Positions 44,227 through 56,292 of a DNA stretch of 64,000 nucleotides are shown here, piece by piece; position 1 is the stretch's first letter; every line of letters starts with the position of its first letter. The position numbers were made by a program, and so were the translations under genes. The stretch is from Brachionus manjavacas. Lineage: Eukaryota > Rotifera > Eurotatoria > Ploima > Brachionidae. The DNA is taken from NCBI GenBank assembly GCA_019054805.1, contig JAHQIY010000003.1:1178001-1242000 (forward strand), written 5' to 3'. The notes beneath the pieces were generated by a model. It worked only from the letters and a program-made list of their open reading frames with translations. It did not search any database and was not told the origin of the DNA.

Positions 44227-44957
44227 TTGATAAAAATGAATAAAAAACAAGTTTGCAAAAAGAGAAAATGTATCTCTCTTGAAGTCAAGATAGAAATTAT
44301 AAAAAAACATACTGAGCACAAAATAACCACTTCAAAGCTGGCCAAAAAATACAACATTAATGCTTCTACAATTTCTACTATTTTGTCGTCGAAAGCAAAA
44401 ATTTTAGAACATTACGAAAAGAACTTAGCCGGTCTAGAAAAAAAGCATATAAAATTGTCAAGTTACGACGATGTTGATCAATCGTTGTTGTATTGGTTCG
44501 ATCAATCTCGAAAATAAAATAATATCACAATTAGTAGTATCGAAATTCAATTACAAGCATTGAAATCTGCAACAATGTTAGGTCATCTTGGCTTCAAACA
44601 AAGGAATGGTATTACAACAAAATCTGTCAATGGTGAAGCTGGACTTGAAGATCAAACGAGCGTTCAAAACTGGATTAATAACGTTCTTCAAGATCTAATC
44701 AAAGATTATGCGATCGATGACATTTTTAACTGCGACGAAACTGCTCTCTTTTTTAGAGCTTTACCGAACAACCATCTAGTGCCGAATTTTTTCCAAAAAA
44801 TTAACTTTTTGTTTTTTTTCGCGTTTTTATTTCAATTTTTTTAATCAATAAAATTTGGTTTAAAATTTTTTTTGTCTTTATCAAATTATATGGGAATTTC
44901 GATATAACGAATACCGAATTTTCCGCCCAAGTAGTTCGTTATACCGAGGATTGACTG
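44227..44957 (+). mobile_element. Tigger/pogo-like transposon, deleted
   Basis: Tc1/mariner superfamily. First frame (44227-44517): CENP-B-like helix-turn-helix (SLEVKIEIIKKH, SKLAKKYNINASTISTIL, YEKNLAGLEKKH). After a break the second frame (44560-44844) has SVNGEAG and IFNCDETALFFRALP with the first catalytic Asp; the rest of the DDE domain is deleted. The right end (44880-44957) is a typical Tigger terminal repeat, read inward cagtcaatcctcggtataac, followed by TA. No matching left terminus was seen. Confidence 0.85.
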
Positions 44958-45444
44958 TATTTAATGGAACGAATGCAACATTTGAACAAAGTTTTTGTCA
45001 AAAAAAGCCGGTTCTTTAAACTTTTTTTAAAAAAAAAGAAATCTGATTATAAATAAAATAATCAGATTGATGCTTAATCAATAAATCAATTTATACATTT
45101 AATTAAATCTAAAAAAATCTAGATAATTTTTTTAGCTATTTTTGGTGAGATGTTTTCTTCTCTTGTTTCCAGAGATTGTCCAATTTAAAATTTTATCAGT
45201 CTACCTTTTTGATTGAAGATAGAAAAACGAAATTCGAAAAAAGCTAAGCGGTAAAAATTGTATTTGTTTTAAGGCAACAAAAAATGGCCTTGAAAAAACT
45301 TACATAAACGATCTCTAAAATTAGAAACAAAAGAATTGATTGAATTTTTGAACACTGTGTTTTTTCTACTGTAAGCGCTCAAAGCCATTTTGATAATTAA
45401 ATTTAAAACTTGAAGTTTGAAGAAAAAAACTAAGCATTAAAATT

Positions 45445-48400
45445 ATGGCAAATAATTACGACTCAAATTTTTTATACTATTTCGATGAAGGTCTACCAAA
45501 AAAGTTGACAAATTTTGACCATTCGCTTAGGGAATTTAGTGCTGAAAACAAAACATCAACTTCTTACAATTTAAATGCAGCCAAGCTGAGTTACCGATCA
45601 AACAAAAGTCCTAGCATTAAACAACATGATTCAATAAATGTTGAAAGCCAATCTCCTGTCGAATCCTCAACACAAGCAGATCTAATTCAGTCACTCAATA
45701 CAGAAATACCCAAGTCCATATCTAACTCCTCGTCCAGAATTCCAAAACGATTTCTCACATTAATCGGCATTATTTTAGCCACAATTTCATTAATTTGTAT
45801 TGCTCTTTTAGTTCTGACCATAGGTAGTTTAAAAATAAAATTTAAAAAAATAGTTTTTTTTTTGATTAAAAGTATTTGGCCTGCAAAATGAATCCACTAC
45901 TACTCCTACCACTATTTCAACTAGCTCCAACACCAAAACGTCAACAACAACTACCCCCACAACGTCAACAACCACTACCACTACAACAACAACGACTACA
46001 ACTACGACTACCACTACAATCAAGCCAGTATGCTCTCATGGCTACACGGGCTATTATTGCACAGATCTTTGCGGATTGGGAAAAAGCCTACCAAATCTTC
46101 GGATATTAGGAGGAATCGAAGCAGAGCCTTTTAGCTGGCCATCCATGGCCTTAATCAAATTAAATTACACATATTTTTATGAATTTGAAAATGTGACTTA
46201 TAATGAAACGTATTTGTCATTTTGTGGAGGATCATTAATTTCCAGGAACATAGTTCTTACTGCAGCGCACTGTCTACCCCACGAAGTAACGTATAACTTT
46301 AATGATACAGTTTATTCTCAAAAAGTTGAAACAAATTCAGTTCATTCAACTATTGAGTCTATGTTTACAGTCTACTTAGGCTTGCATAATTCAGACGATA
46401 TTGAAAATATCACCTTACCTGGAGTCGAAACATCCATACAATCTTTTATTCAAGTAAAATTAAATTTTTTTTTAAATAATGTGGTTATAGCTTAGTATGG
46501 TCTTTTTCGATTTTGTATTAAAAAGTTCAATTGAAAATAACCTGATAAATAATGCAATCAAAATAGCTTAATTGTTTATTTCATAATAGCTTAAAATATA
46601 ATAAACGATTCAAATATCTTTTTGTTGAAAAATTTTTGTTTAAATTAGCTAATGGATAATTTGAACAAATATCTTTTAAATTCAAATATATATATTTTAA
46701 ATTTATAAAAAATATTTTGTCAATATAAACATTTTTTTGAAAAAAAGATTTGTCAAAAAATATTTAAGTTAATAAATCATATTTTAAGACTAAAGATAAG
46801 TTCTCATAAAATTAATCGAACTTTGCCTCATTATATTGAGATAAAATTTCTTTACTACGATCATCCAATATTATCACTAAATGGACGCTACTCGAATTTA
46901 CATTTCATTTACATTAAAAAAGATTTTTTTTTCTTTTTAAATCAAAAAAATAATTTGTAAATTAATAATTTATTGATTAAAACGAGGAGATCAAAATATG
47001 ATCTTAATATTCTCGCAACATGACAATAACCCGATCAAGATCACAGTTATTGTTTAATAATTTTTTCTTTATATTTTTTTAATAAGAAGAATTATCTATA
47101 CTTTTCCTTGACGTAATAAAAATCATTTTTACTCATAGCGATGTGAATTTTTTTAAAAGAAAAATGATGGCAGGAAAATTATTAAATCCAAAAACTCTTC
47201 AAGAAGCATTTCCATGTTAGCCATAATTGCTTCCGTCGTTTTACAAAGTTTAGCTGTTGTACACTGAATGTCCAATTCAACTATAAAGAGACTAATAAGA
47301 AATAAAGATATTTCAAAAACACGAATAATTTTTTTAATGAATTTTTAAAATATCAAATTAATTATTTTATTCTATTATTAAAATACAAAGAATTGAAGAT
47401 ATAGAAATTCCAATGTTCTGAAATTAGCGATGAATTTATATTCAATCAATTAGTTTTTATTACAATTATTAAAATAATCAAAAGATATTAAAAGACTTTA
47501 TTATTTTTAAAGACACAGTAATTTAGCTCATTTCATTTAAAATATTTTTTTGGTCGGAATCGTAAAGAAAAATCTTAGCATCAGAGTTATTTCTAGAAAA
47601 TTCTATTAAAAAAATAACTAAATTTTGTTAAATTTTTTATTTGCTTAAAACAAAATCTCCTTATTTTCATTAAAATTAAAGTTTTTCATATCAAATTTTC
47701 TTCTTGTTATGAATAAATTATTGTTTTTGCATATTGAATCTGGTATTAAATTATCAACATCGAAATAATTCTCGCCATCAAAGATTTTTTATACAAAATG
47801 GTTCGAATGATGCAAAGTCATTCCAATAATTATGTACCTTTTGTATAAAATGAATTAAAATTTTTTTAAAAGTTGTTTACTTTTGGTTTTAATTAAAAAA
47901 AGGAAAAAATTTTGGAAATTTTAATAAGATACAGTGGTTTTCCGGATTTAGTAATTTACGATAATTTACGTAAAAAAATTTTAAATTTACCGAATTTTAC
48001 GTAATAAATTGTAAATTAACAAAAGTTAAAAAACGTAAATTTACTAGATTTTACGTAAAATTTGGTAAATTTCGATCATTTTACGTAAATTTATGTAAAA
48101 AAAAATTTCCAAAAAATTTAAATAATTTGGCACTTAAAAAAAAAATTGAATTTTTGTTATTCTTCAATATTTAAATTCAAAATTATGAAAAAAAAAATTT
48201 ACCATAATTTACGTAAATTTTGGTAAAATGTAATCAATTTAATGGTAAAAAATAGTAAAAAATTAATTTGAAAAAATATCTTAAATAGTATTACATATCA
48301 AGTCGAACACATTGAAAATATGATTTTTTTTTGGAAAAAAGTGACCAATTTTTATTGGCTAAAAAAAATGAAACAAAAAAATTATGCAAAAAAATTAAAA

Positions 48401-51400
48401 AGGAAACTATTACAAAACCATTACAAGACTAATACAAAAAAATTTACAAAAATCAATAAAAATAAAAAGAGTTATATATTTTTACATTTATTAACATTTA
48501 ACCGAAAACCAATAGTTGCGGCACCTTTTACAATTTCTTCTTCTAAATTTTTGTTTAAAATTTTTAAACTTTTACTTATTGAAATATTAATATTGTAAGT
48601 TTTAATATCAATTTGATTAAAATCTTCTTCATTAAAAAATCTCTGATCAATAATATTATAATCCTTAAAAAAAACAGGGACTGGTTTGTAACGGGTTGAT
48701 AAGCGGTATTTTCTTTTGAATGTTAAGAACAATTGTTCACTTATGTTGATTTTGCATTGTTTAACTTGACTATATTTTCTGTTTAATTTCAAAAGCTTTG
48801 CGAAATTAAAATTAACTTGATTAATCAACATTTCGATCTCGGTTTTTTTAGCTTTTGAAAATCCCATTTTGTTCCGCGGTCTTTGAGACATTTTCAGTTG
48901 AGAAATAAGTTCAAATAAGTAACCACAATTGCTATCTTCTTTTTTTATCATCCAATCAAAAAAGACTCGTTTTTTCGAAAAAAAAATCACAAAAATCTTG
49001 ATATGAATGCTTTTTAATTGTTTGACCAACCTCCTTGATTTTCTATTTTTTTAATTAATATCTGGTTTAATTTTTTGTGTTTGAATTATAAAATATTTCC
49101 AATGTTGAAATAAAATTGATAAAGTGCGATGTTAAATTACGTAAAATTCGGTAAATTTATATTTTTTACGTAAATTATCGTGAATTACTAAATCCGGAAC
49201 ACCACTGTATGTATGTATGAATTTAAAATAAGCTAGCTATTTTTCTTTTAATTGTTTTAAATTAAAGCCTATTTAATTATATTATTTGAATAAAATATTT
49301 TTACTCTTGTTCGCTGATATGCACGAATTTAGTAATATCATAAACAGAAGCGTGAGGAGAACTATTTGAGAAATCAATAAATTCGGATAAGTTTCATTCA
49401 AAAATAATGGTTTTGAATGAGAAACGTTTTATCTAAATATTTTGAAATCTCCTTGCAAAATAAAATAAAATAAAAAGTATTAAAAATCAATTTTAGATAA
49501 AATATTTTATTGTCTAAATATTAAGATTATTCCATAACTTGTAATTATGGAATGATTACGCGCCAGCATAGGCCTCAGCCTGTCACTCATCATCTCAAAG
49601 TTGTTCCTTTACTTGATCTCAGCGGCACAATGCACACAATCAAAGTAACCAGCGGCTTGGCCGGCCTCCAATTTCAGCGACAAGTCCATCTCTATTGCTC
49701 CATTAGATTTAAAATTTGCTGAAATATGCGAATAAAGGCTGTGATCAATGAAAAGTTGTTGGATAACTGGTCGAACTTGGGCAAATATTTGCTTAACAGT
49801 TCCAAATTGAGCTTCGTCTTAAAGCACTGTCTTTTTTCCGCTATCATCCTCATGCTGTTGCTCCATTATTTTTCACTTTCAAAAATTAATTAGAATAATA
49901 TCAATCTAAATTAAATGGGTTCAAGAAATGTTTTTTTAGGTTACATCAAAATTCTCCTAAATTAACATTTTTTGTTAATTTTATCAACAGGATCTTTATC
50001 AATTACAAATTCAACTGATTTTTTAATTGTATGAAATGAATGAAATAAAAAAAATAAGCTTTTTCTTATTATATTAGCTATTTCAACGTGTTTGTCTAAA
50101 GACTACTTAAGTTTTTTTTAAAAAAAAAAAAAAGCTATTTCAGAATGTGTAAAGCGTAAAGTGTATAGTGTGTTTTTAAATTATTAAAATTAAGCTAATT
50201 TAATTTAAGCTATTTTAAAGAGATGCCAAAAATTAAAAATAACATAACGTAATTGCTCGATTTTAACCTTATGTCATTTTACCTGTGCATTCCAAATTAA
50301 CGACAAGGTCTTATGACATCAAAAAGATTTTATATTTTGGTCAATCAAGTAGTTGACCACTGTATTGGCATAAAGAGAGCTCGACAAGTTCGGCCAGAAC
50401 CTATAGTTGCCGTCTGAATGATGCTTTCTAATAAACGGAATGACTCCACGCTTTATAAAGTCTACTTTTTTCTCGTTTCGGTTCGGCCAGGGATTTTTAC
50501 CTTTTTTCTAGGTGTTATTTGAAGCTTCTTCAACAATTTTGAGACCATTTGCTGGCTTATATCAAACTTTTTGGCTGTTTGACGCTGACTGATGTTGTCT
50601 ATGTGATCAAAAGCTTTTTTTAGCTTATTGAGTTAAACTTTAGTCATTTTTTTGGTGTTTGACCAGATCCTTGTTTCTTTTCTGGTGAAAAAAATTCACT
50701 ACGTTTTAAAAATTGGTAAACAGTACTCCTTTGAATTTTTTCTGCCATAAAACGCCTCACTGTGAATATCTTTCCAAGTGATCTATTTTCGTTAACAAAC
50801 GCGTAAACTCGAATTCTTAGAGCCTCTTCTTTAGATAAATTAATTTTGGTAATTTTTAAAAATTGAATAATTTTTTTTTACCGTATTTAAAATTAAATTT
50901 ACAACAAGAATATAGAAAGAATATAGATACTGTGAATTGTTTAAAATAATGATTTCATTTTTACATTGAAAAAGAAATTTAGACAAATAAATTATTTTTT
51001 TTAATTCTATAAATAAAATCTTGAATTGTAATTTGTTAATTTTTGAAAAAAGTCAAGACTTTTTAAAATACAAACACTCGACTCGACTTAACTATACAAT
51101 CAGTCGATTTTTCGTGTCGGATTCTTTGCTAAGTTGTATTGTATCTTTGTTAAAAATTATTCATTAGTACGAACTCATTCATTCTGGTTCTTAATAATTA
51201 AGGATTCAGACCAAATAATTTTGTTAAATTTATTGATTACCTATAGGATTTAAATTTAATAACCTCTTAGAATTCAAAGTGCTCCGATTTTTGCCTAATT
51301 TTTTTAAATTTTTTAATGTATGCAGATATCGGCTTTAACTGGGCTAAACAAACTTCTCTTTGAGACGCCAACATCTTTTTATATAAGGCCTTCCAACAAA

Positions 51401-53189
51401 CAATTAATACATGAGATGAAGCCAAACGAATTTTTTGTATAATCTATCATATGTCTTTGTTTTGGTGTATGATCGTGTAAATTATTGAAACCATAATGCA
51501 ATTGGCTCTATTTGACAGCTTTTTTCGTTTAGATTTTTTTTGGGATCCTTTCAACTGAAGGCCAAAAAATTGACTCTTAAAATTTTGAAAAAAAATAGCT
51601 AAATAAAATTAACTATATAATTTTTTTATTTTTGTAGATTTAACGTTGCTATGATTTAGACTTTCAAAGATTTACAGTAATGATTTGCTTGATGGATTTT
51701 ATAAAATATTACTTTTTTTTACGTAAATTTACGTTAAATCCAAATTTTATAAAGTGAAAATAAGTAAAAAATTGTAATATATCTCTTAAATTTCTGGATT
51801 TATTTTCCGGTATATTAACAATAGCATCGTCGTCCTTTAAAATCTCATTTTTACTTATTATACCGAAAATTACGTAAATTTTGGTAAATTTTCAGAATTT
51901 TTTTAAATTAAAAAATTTAGAATAAATAAAGAATATTTTTTTGTTATTTTCTTTAAGAATTAAAATTACAAAAATTAATTTAAAGACATACTTAAACTTA
52001 TTTGATATTTTAAGAACACAAAAACTGCAAATAAAATAGTATGAATAATTTTTGTGAAAAAATTCTCAAAAGTGTTTCGTCACATCTACAGGAAGCCAAG
52101 CTTGTTGAAAATTTTCTCTAAGTTGATGCAATTTTGATTTTCCATGGTTTCTAAGGCAGTCTTAACATTTTTTAATTAAATGCCAATTAATATTTTTTAA
52201 AGGGATTTTTTCATTTGTAACACTTTTTTAGAATGTTAGTTTTAGAGGTCTCAGACACTGAAACTTAATTTTTTTTTTCTAAAGTTAATTTTATAAAAAT
52301 GAATTTTTTAGAAAAAATTTGAAAAAATAAGTGCATCTAAATTTGTGTACAATACTACATATATGCTCCTTTTTAATTTAAACTCTCACGGTTAAGTTAA
52401 TTAATTAGTCAAGTGATATTGACTAAAATGTCACTATATCACAAAAAGTAATTGCACAGTTAATTAGAATGCTTTTTAACGGGTTGCATAATGCAGGAAA
52501 TTACAGAGTTTTTGCAAATATTTTGCTGAATTTTATAGAACTATATTATTTTATTTAGTGAAAAAGTTATTTAATTTTTTTCGAATTGAAACAAACCTCA
52601 CAACCTCCTTTTAATAGATTTAATAATGAATAAATGAAGAAAACATTTAAAATCAAATTCTAAATTTTTTTACTAAACAAATTTGTTGAATAATTTTATT
52701 AAGCATGAAAATTACGATCCAAACAATTTTTTAAATGACATAGCTATCATAAAACTGCCAAATTTCATTATTTTAAACGATTTTATTCAATTGGCCTGTT
52801 TGCCACCAGAGTCACGAGTAGCATATCCTTTTTCAACCGATATTGGTGCATGGGCTGTTGGTTGGGGCTATGAATCAGGCACTTTAAAATCAATTGCAGA
52901 GAAGCTAAACAATGTAAAGCTCAACATTTATAAAAACAATCAATGTGAAAATGTTTATGTCGAATATGAAAAACAATCGAGCAAACAAATATGTGCAGGG
53001 GAAAGTAACAAGAATACGTGCCAAGGTGATACTGGAGGACCGCTTTTTATTGCTGATTATGTTAATAGCACCATGTCCTATGTTTTAGTTGGTATCACAT
53101 CATATGGAAACAATTGCACAAACAATCCAAGTGTATACACACGAGTTAGTTATTATTTATCTTGGATTAAAGATTATATTTATTTATAA
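45445..53189 (+). CDS. type II transmembrane S1 protease homologue, catalytic Ser replaced by Thr
   Basis: About 480 residues from three exons: 45445-45823, 45873-46453 and 52704-53189 (phases 1 and 0). Cytoplasmic N-terminus about 107 residues ([16 protein letters not shown]), one membrane helix ([20 protein letters not shown]), a nearly pure Thr stalk, a Cys-rich EGF-like piece ([10 protein letters not shown]), then the protease domain from [20 protein letters not shown]. Catalytic His is in LTAAHC and Asp in NDIAIIKL, but the Ser motif reads CQGDTGGP (Thr), and the pocket residue is Asn (KNTCQ). The C-terminus [18 protein letters not shown] is normal. Shares the intron site before the H/YxxY motif with the protease 1 gene, so they are paralogues. 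Activity would be low or absent; a binding or decoy role is possible (inference). Confidence 0.88.
47932..49207. mobile_element. TA-flanked TIR element with an internal ORF
   Basis: 1276 bp, termini cagtggttttccggatttag and the reverse of cagtggtgttccggatttag, flanked by TA on both sides as in Tc1/mariner elements. Inverted similarity runs about 75 bp inward, and acgtaaa/ggtaaat words are repeated in the left end. It carries a 185-codon minus-strand frame. Lies in the large intron of protease 2. Confidence 0.88.
48472..49029 (-). CDS. unidentified 185-residue ORF inside the TA element
   Basis: A likely start is the internal Met of [20 protein letters not shown]. The protein is Lys/Asn/Ile-rich with a basic N-terminal half ([20 protein letters not shown]) and an acidic-to-helical C-terminal half ending [13 protein letters not shown]. 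No DDE catalytic pattern is visible, so it is not an obvious Tc1/mariner transposase. It may be a DNA-binding accessory protein or a captured host ORF. The frame is fully open in a very AT-rich setting, which argues it is or was coding. Confidence 0.5.
   Translation of the reverse strand: MVKQLKSIHIKIFVIFFSKKRVFFDWMIKKEDSNCGYLFELISQLKMSQRPRNKMGFSKAKKTEIEMLINQVNFNFAKLLKLNRKYSQVKQCKINISEQLFLTFKRKYRLSTRYKPVPVFFKDYNIIDQRFFNEEDFNQIDIKTYNINISISKSLKILNKNLEEEIVKGAATIGFRLNVNKCKNI
49550..49866 (-). pseudogene. unidentified pseudogene, GC-richer than surroundings
   Basis: From an ATG at 49866 the minus strand reads [15 protein letters not shown], a [23 protein letters not shown], later [24 protein letters not shown], a second TAA, then [18 protein letters not shown]. 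Two stops in an otherwise normal, well-mixed frame of about 105 codons. CVHC is a possible metal-binding Cys pair. The higher GC content and lack of introns suggest an inserted or retro-copied gene piece in the intron of protease 2. The family is not recognised. Confidence 0.55.
50335..50860 (-). mobile_element. Tc1/mariner transposase relic, N-terminal part
   Basis: Minus strand: [40 protein letters not shown] (paired-type helix-turn-helix), QGSGQTPKK, then after frameshifts [19 protein letters not shown] and [20 protein letters not shown]. The last piece resembles the start of the DDE domain of Tc3-like transposases. Stops and deletions; inactive. Lies in the intron of protease 2. Confidence 0.75.
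51700..51895. repeat. acgtaaatt-rich relic related to the TA element
   Basis: Ends contain ttttttacgtaaatttacgtt and aaattacgtaaattttggta, similar words to the terminal region of 47932-49207. No clean terminal repeats; tentative. Confidence 0.35.
52448..52608. repeat. palindromic MITE, right half, copy 4
   Basis: gtaattgcacagttaattag through cgaattgaaacaaacctcac and caacctcc aligns with the right half of the complete MITE at 25324-25678. The left half is gone. It lies just before the last exon of protease 2. Confidence 0.75.
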
Positions 53190-53397
53190 AATAAAAATAT
53201 GATGTTTATAATCGTAAAAGCCATTTTTTTGCTGCATGATTTTTTCTGGCATACAATACCGATGTCATTGATTTAGTTTTTATAATTCAAAATTGGGCAC
53301 TATATCATATTATAGAAATTTTTTTTATATTAAAGACAATTTTTTTGTCGAAAGATTTTATAGAAAATTAATTTATAGAAATTATTAAACAGAAAAA

Positions 53398-53790
53398 ATT
53401 ACATTGGCTTTGTCGATCCAGAAGATGAGAATTGTTCGCGTGTTGTACCAAAATTTCCTCCAAGCTATTGGAATCTTAGAAAACGGATCCAAAAAGGTCT
53501 TCCTAGATCAAATAATAGCTTGGAGGCTTGAAATAAGTCTCTTTCACAAGATGTTGGATCACATCCAAATGTAAATAAGTCACATCACATCCACATGTAG
53601 GTTAGCTAAACATTTGAAAAATGAGCAGCATCTAACAAATGTACTAATTGAACAAATTAATAGCGGCATAGTTTATACACGTGAAAAATCAGAAATTAAA
53701 AAAGATAATGAAATTATGTATTTGTTTAGTTTTTACAATAGAGAAAAATTAACAAATTTTTTTGATAGATTAATTCTTGCTTTAAAATAA
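53398..53790 (+). pseudogene. MULE transposase C-terminal relic
   Basis: Reads YIGFVDPEDENCSRVVPKFP, then PPSYWNLRKRIQKGLPRSNN, SLEA, a stop, and later LAKHLKNEQHLTNVLIEQIN to a TAA. The WN...R(T/S)NN.xEAxN pattern followed by a helical LxxEQ segment is the usual C-terminal end of FLYWCH-type MULE transposases. One stop and one frame break. It begins about 200 bp after protease 2. Confidence 0.65.
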
Positions 53791-54959
53791 TTAATAATTT
53801 TAATCGTTTTTTGAAGGTTAATTAAAAGAGGTAAATTTCGGTGATATTTTTCTATAAAATGAGTTTCTATAAAATGATTTTTCTTTTCAATAAAATTTTC
53901 TACAAAAAATTTTTCTATAAAATGAATCTCAAAAATTGACTGAAACTTTTTTGAATTTAAAAAATTTATTACACTGACTTATAAATTTTTCATCAGCTTT
54001 TCTACTGATGTTCAAACATTAATAAGAATTATGCTTGTTACATAATTCGTTTGTAATTATTTTTAAACTCCAGTTCTTGAAAAGGGAATATACAAATAAG
54101 CATTTCTTCTTAGAACTTCAAAACGTTCAATGACATAAAGCTTTTCAACAATATACAGTCTAAACTAGTTAATCTGGACTCATCAGTTCTCAAAAATCCT
54201 TGTGCGGATTAAGCTTCCTCAATTATAAGGTAAACCGGAATTATAAAAAAATGTGTTTTTTCTGAATTAGAAGGTTTTTTCAAAATTAAATCTATTTTGT
54301 ATATACAGTACTGATATGATTTTCTGTTTTTACGTAATTTTACTTTAAATTTAAAAAAGGAAAAAGTATAAAATCTTAAAAATACTACTTTTTTGAAAAT
54401 TTTTTTGACAAAAATTTTTTGACTTTTTCAAATGCATGGTATCTGTAACAAAAGATTTTTAAACCTTTGTAAAAAAGATGGTATACTTGATTAGGACGAG
54501 AAATGTGTGCTTTGAAAATAAATTCCAGAGTTTAAACTGTAATAAAAAAAAAAATAATTAAAAGAAAAACTAAGTTAAATCATCAATCTTACTCCATTAA
54601 AGTTTAATATATAAGTATAATTTTTTATAAATTTAATGCTAAATTTTTTTAAAAAATATATTTCTAAAATTTTTAAGTGAGTATTCTCGTTTGAAAAGAG
54701 GATTTAGACTGTTCGTAATTGTTTATCAACTGCAAATTCTGATGAAAATAGTTTTTTTCTAAACAAACTGTTTTACTCAATATATATTTTAAAATTGTCC
54801 CATTTTAAGAAAGATAATTATCGATTGTTTGTTTATTAACTTCGTATGATAAAGCATAATCATCAAGCTCAAAGTTTTTGATACTAAGCTCACGATTTAT
54901 AAAATGGTTAAAAATTTCTTAAAACAAAATACTTTTAATTCATTTAAAAATGTTTTACA

Positions 54960-55560
54960 CTTTTTATTCTCAAACGCTACGCTATGCTCTTGACAATGCA
55001 ACATATGCTTGACCAACTGAGAAATTTTTGTGATCTTTTGCCTTATGACATCGTATAGGAATTATCTCGCCTTTATTAATTTTAAAAACAAAAACTTGTT
55101 CGCTAAAATCCAAATAATTACCAACTAAACCATTTACTACTCCACTTTCCATATTGACATTTTTGACTACCATTAATTTTGTATCCGGATTTTTATCTTC
55201 TAATTCTCGTTCTAATGTCCCTTTAACGCCGTCTATTCTGGTCCACAAAAAATCAGATATTGAACAACCAACTAAATCAGTATCTATTAACTCAATTATT
55301 TTTGGGACTAACTGTCGTGATTTTTTTTAACACTGTCTCTTTCCTATACTACTCAAATTACTCAAATTATTTGAATTTGAGATATCATTGCAATCGTCAG
55401 TAAAAGAATGGCCTTACCCACAAATAAGTTTAGTTATTAATTTTTCATCGCTTTCATTGAGTGTTTCTATTCCACAATTAATTAAAAAATATTGAAACTC
55501 ATTATCACTTTGTTGGCGGAAATTAGTTTACGTTAAAAAAGACGTTAAATTTTCGGTCAA
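54960..55560 (-). pseudogene. PIF1/Helitron-type helicase C-terminal relic
   Basis: Minus strand: NFRQQSDNEFQYFLINCGIE near 55520 (the conserved 'RQ..D..F...L' helicase segment), broken frames, then an open part 55248-54982 with DTKLMVVKNVNMESGVVNGL, VGNYLDF and AYVALSRA. These match the C-terminal blocks of PIF1-like helicases carried by Helitrons ('G.qVMLv.N.....lvNG..G' and 'yVAlSR'). Rep nuclease and DNA-binding parts are absent, so Helitron origin is likely but not shown. Confidence 0.7.
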
Positions 55561-55859
55561 AAAAATTGGATCAACTGGTTAATTACCATTTGATCAGCTT
55601 ACTTTTTTTGAGTTAATAGATAATTGACTCAAAAATTATGGTTAACAATATATACAAAAAAACAGAATCCGGCAAAGATTTATATTGTGTTGAAGACGAT
55701 TTAGATCGAGTAATTAATCTTGGTAAATAAAAAACAAGAATATGACAAAATTAAAAAGAAAAAAATGAAAAATACATGGTACATTCACGGTATGTTAAGT
55801 ATCAGTCCGAAAGTTTATAAACAATTGATTACCTTTCGTATAATTTAAGAAAATAATTA

Positions 55860-56288
55860 TGTTACAGGTCTCGTTCTGCTGCGCACTCAGATGGGACTTA
55901 TAACAAGGTATTAGAATAATAATATAAAAATATTATTAATTGTTTTAATCGTTTATTAAAATAATAACATATAAATTGTGTTAGTGGAAGTGAAATCCTA
56001 TTTTAACTAAGAATTTGATTCCCTATTTATATAGATAGAATTCTACAGTATTTGATGGCACACCTAATACGTGTCCATAATTTAAATAATGTTATTTTAT
56101 TAAAACCATATCATCTAGAAGATTCTAAACTATCATCAGCATCTTTTATAAAATAATAAATGGAATTTTAATTAGAAACAAAACAACAAAATAATAATTC
56201 TAGAAGAATCTAAGAAATAAAGATTCGTCATTCTAAGTTTTAGATAAAAATATTGTCTACCAAAATATTGCATTTCATAAATGTAACA
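55860..56288 (-). mobile_element. solo LTR, 429 bp, 4-bp target duplication
   Basis: Starts tgttacaggtctc and ends aaatgtaaca, giving a 7-bp inverted tip (tgttaca/tgtaaca). Flanked by ATTA at 55856-55859 and 56289-56292. Read on the minus strand it has a TATATAAATAG box and an AATAAA about 90 bp later, in LTR order. No internal genes. Different in sequence from the LTR at 36327. Confidence 0.75.
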
Positions 56289-56292
56289 ATTA

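Noticed and set aside
45829-46023. Minus-strand frame rich in Val opposite the protease 2 stalk
   Set aside because: It is the reverse reading of the Thr codons; the plus strand has splice phases and homology that explain the sequence.
48320-48598. Plus-strand Lys-rich frame in the TA element
   Set aside because: Overlaps the better-composed minus-strand ORF and looks like AT-rich noise.
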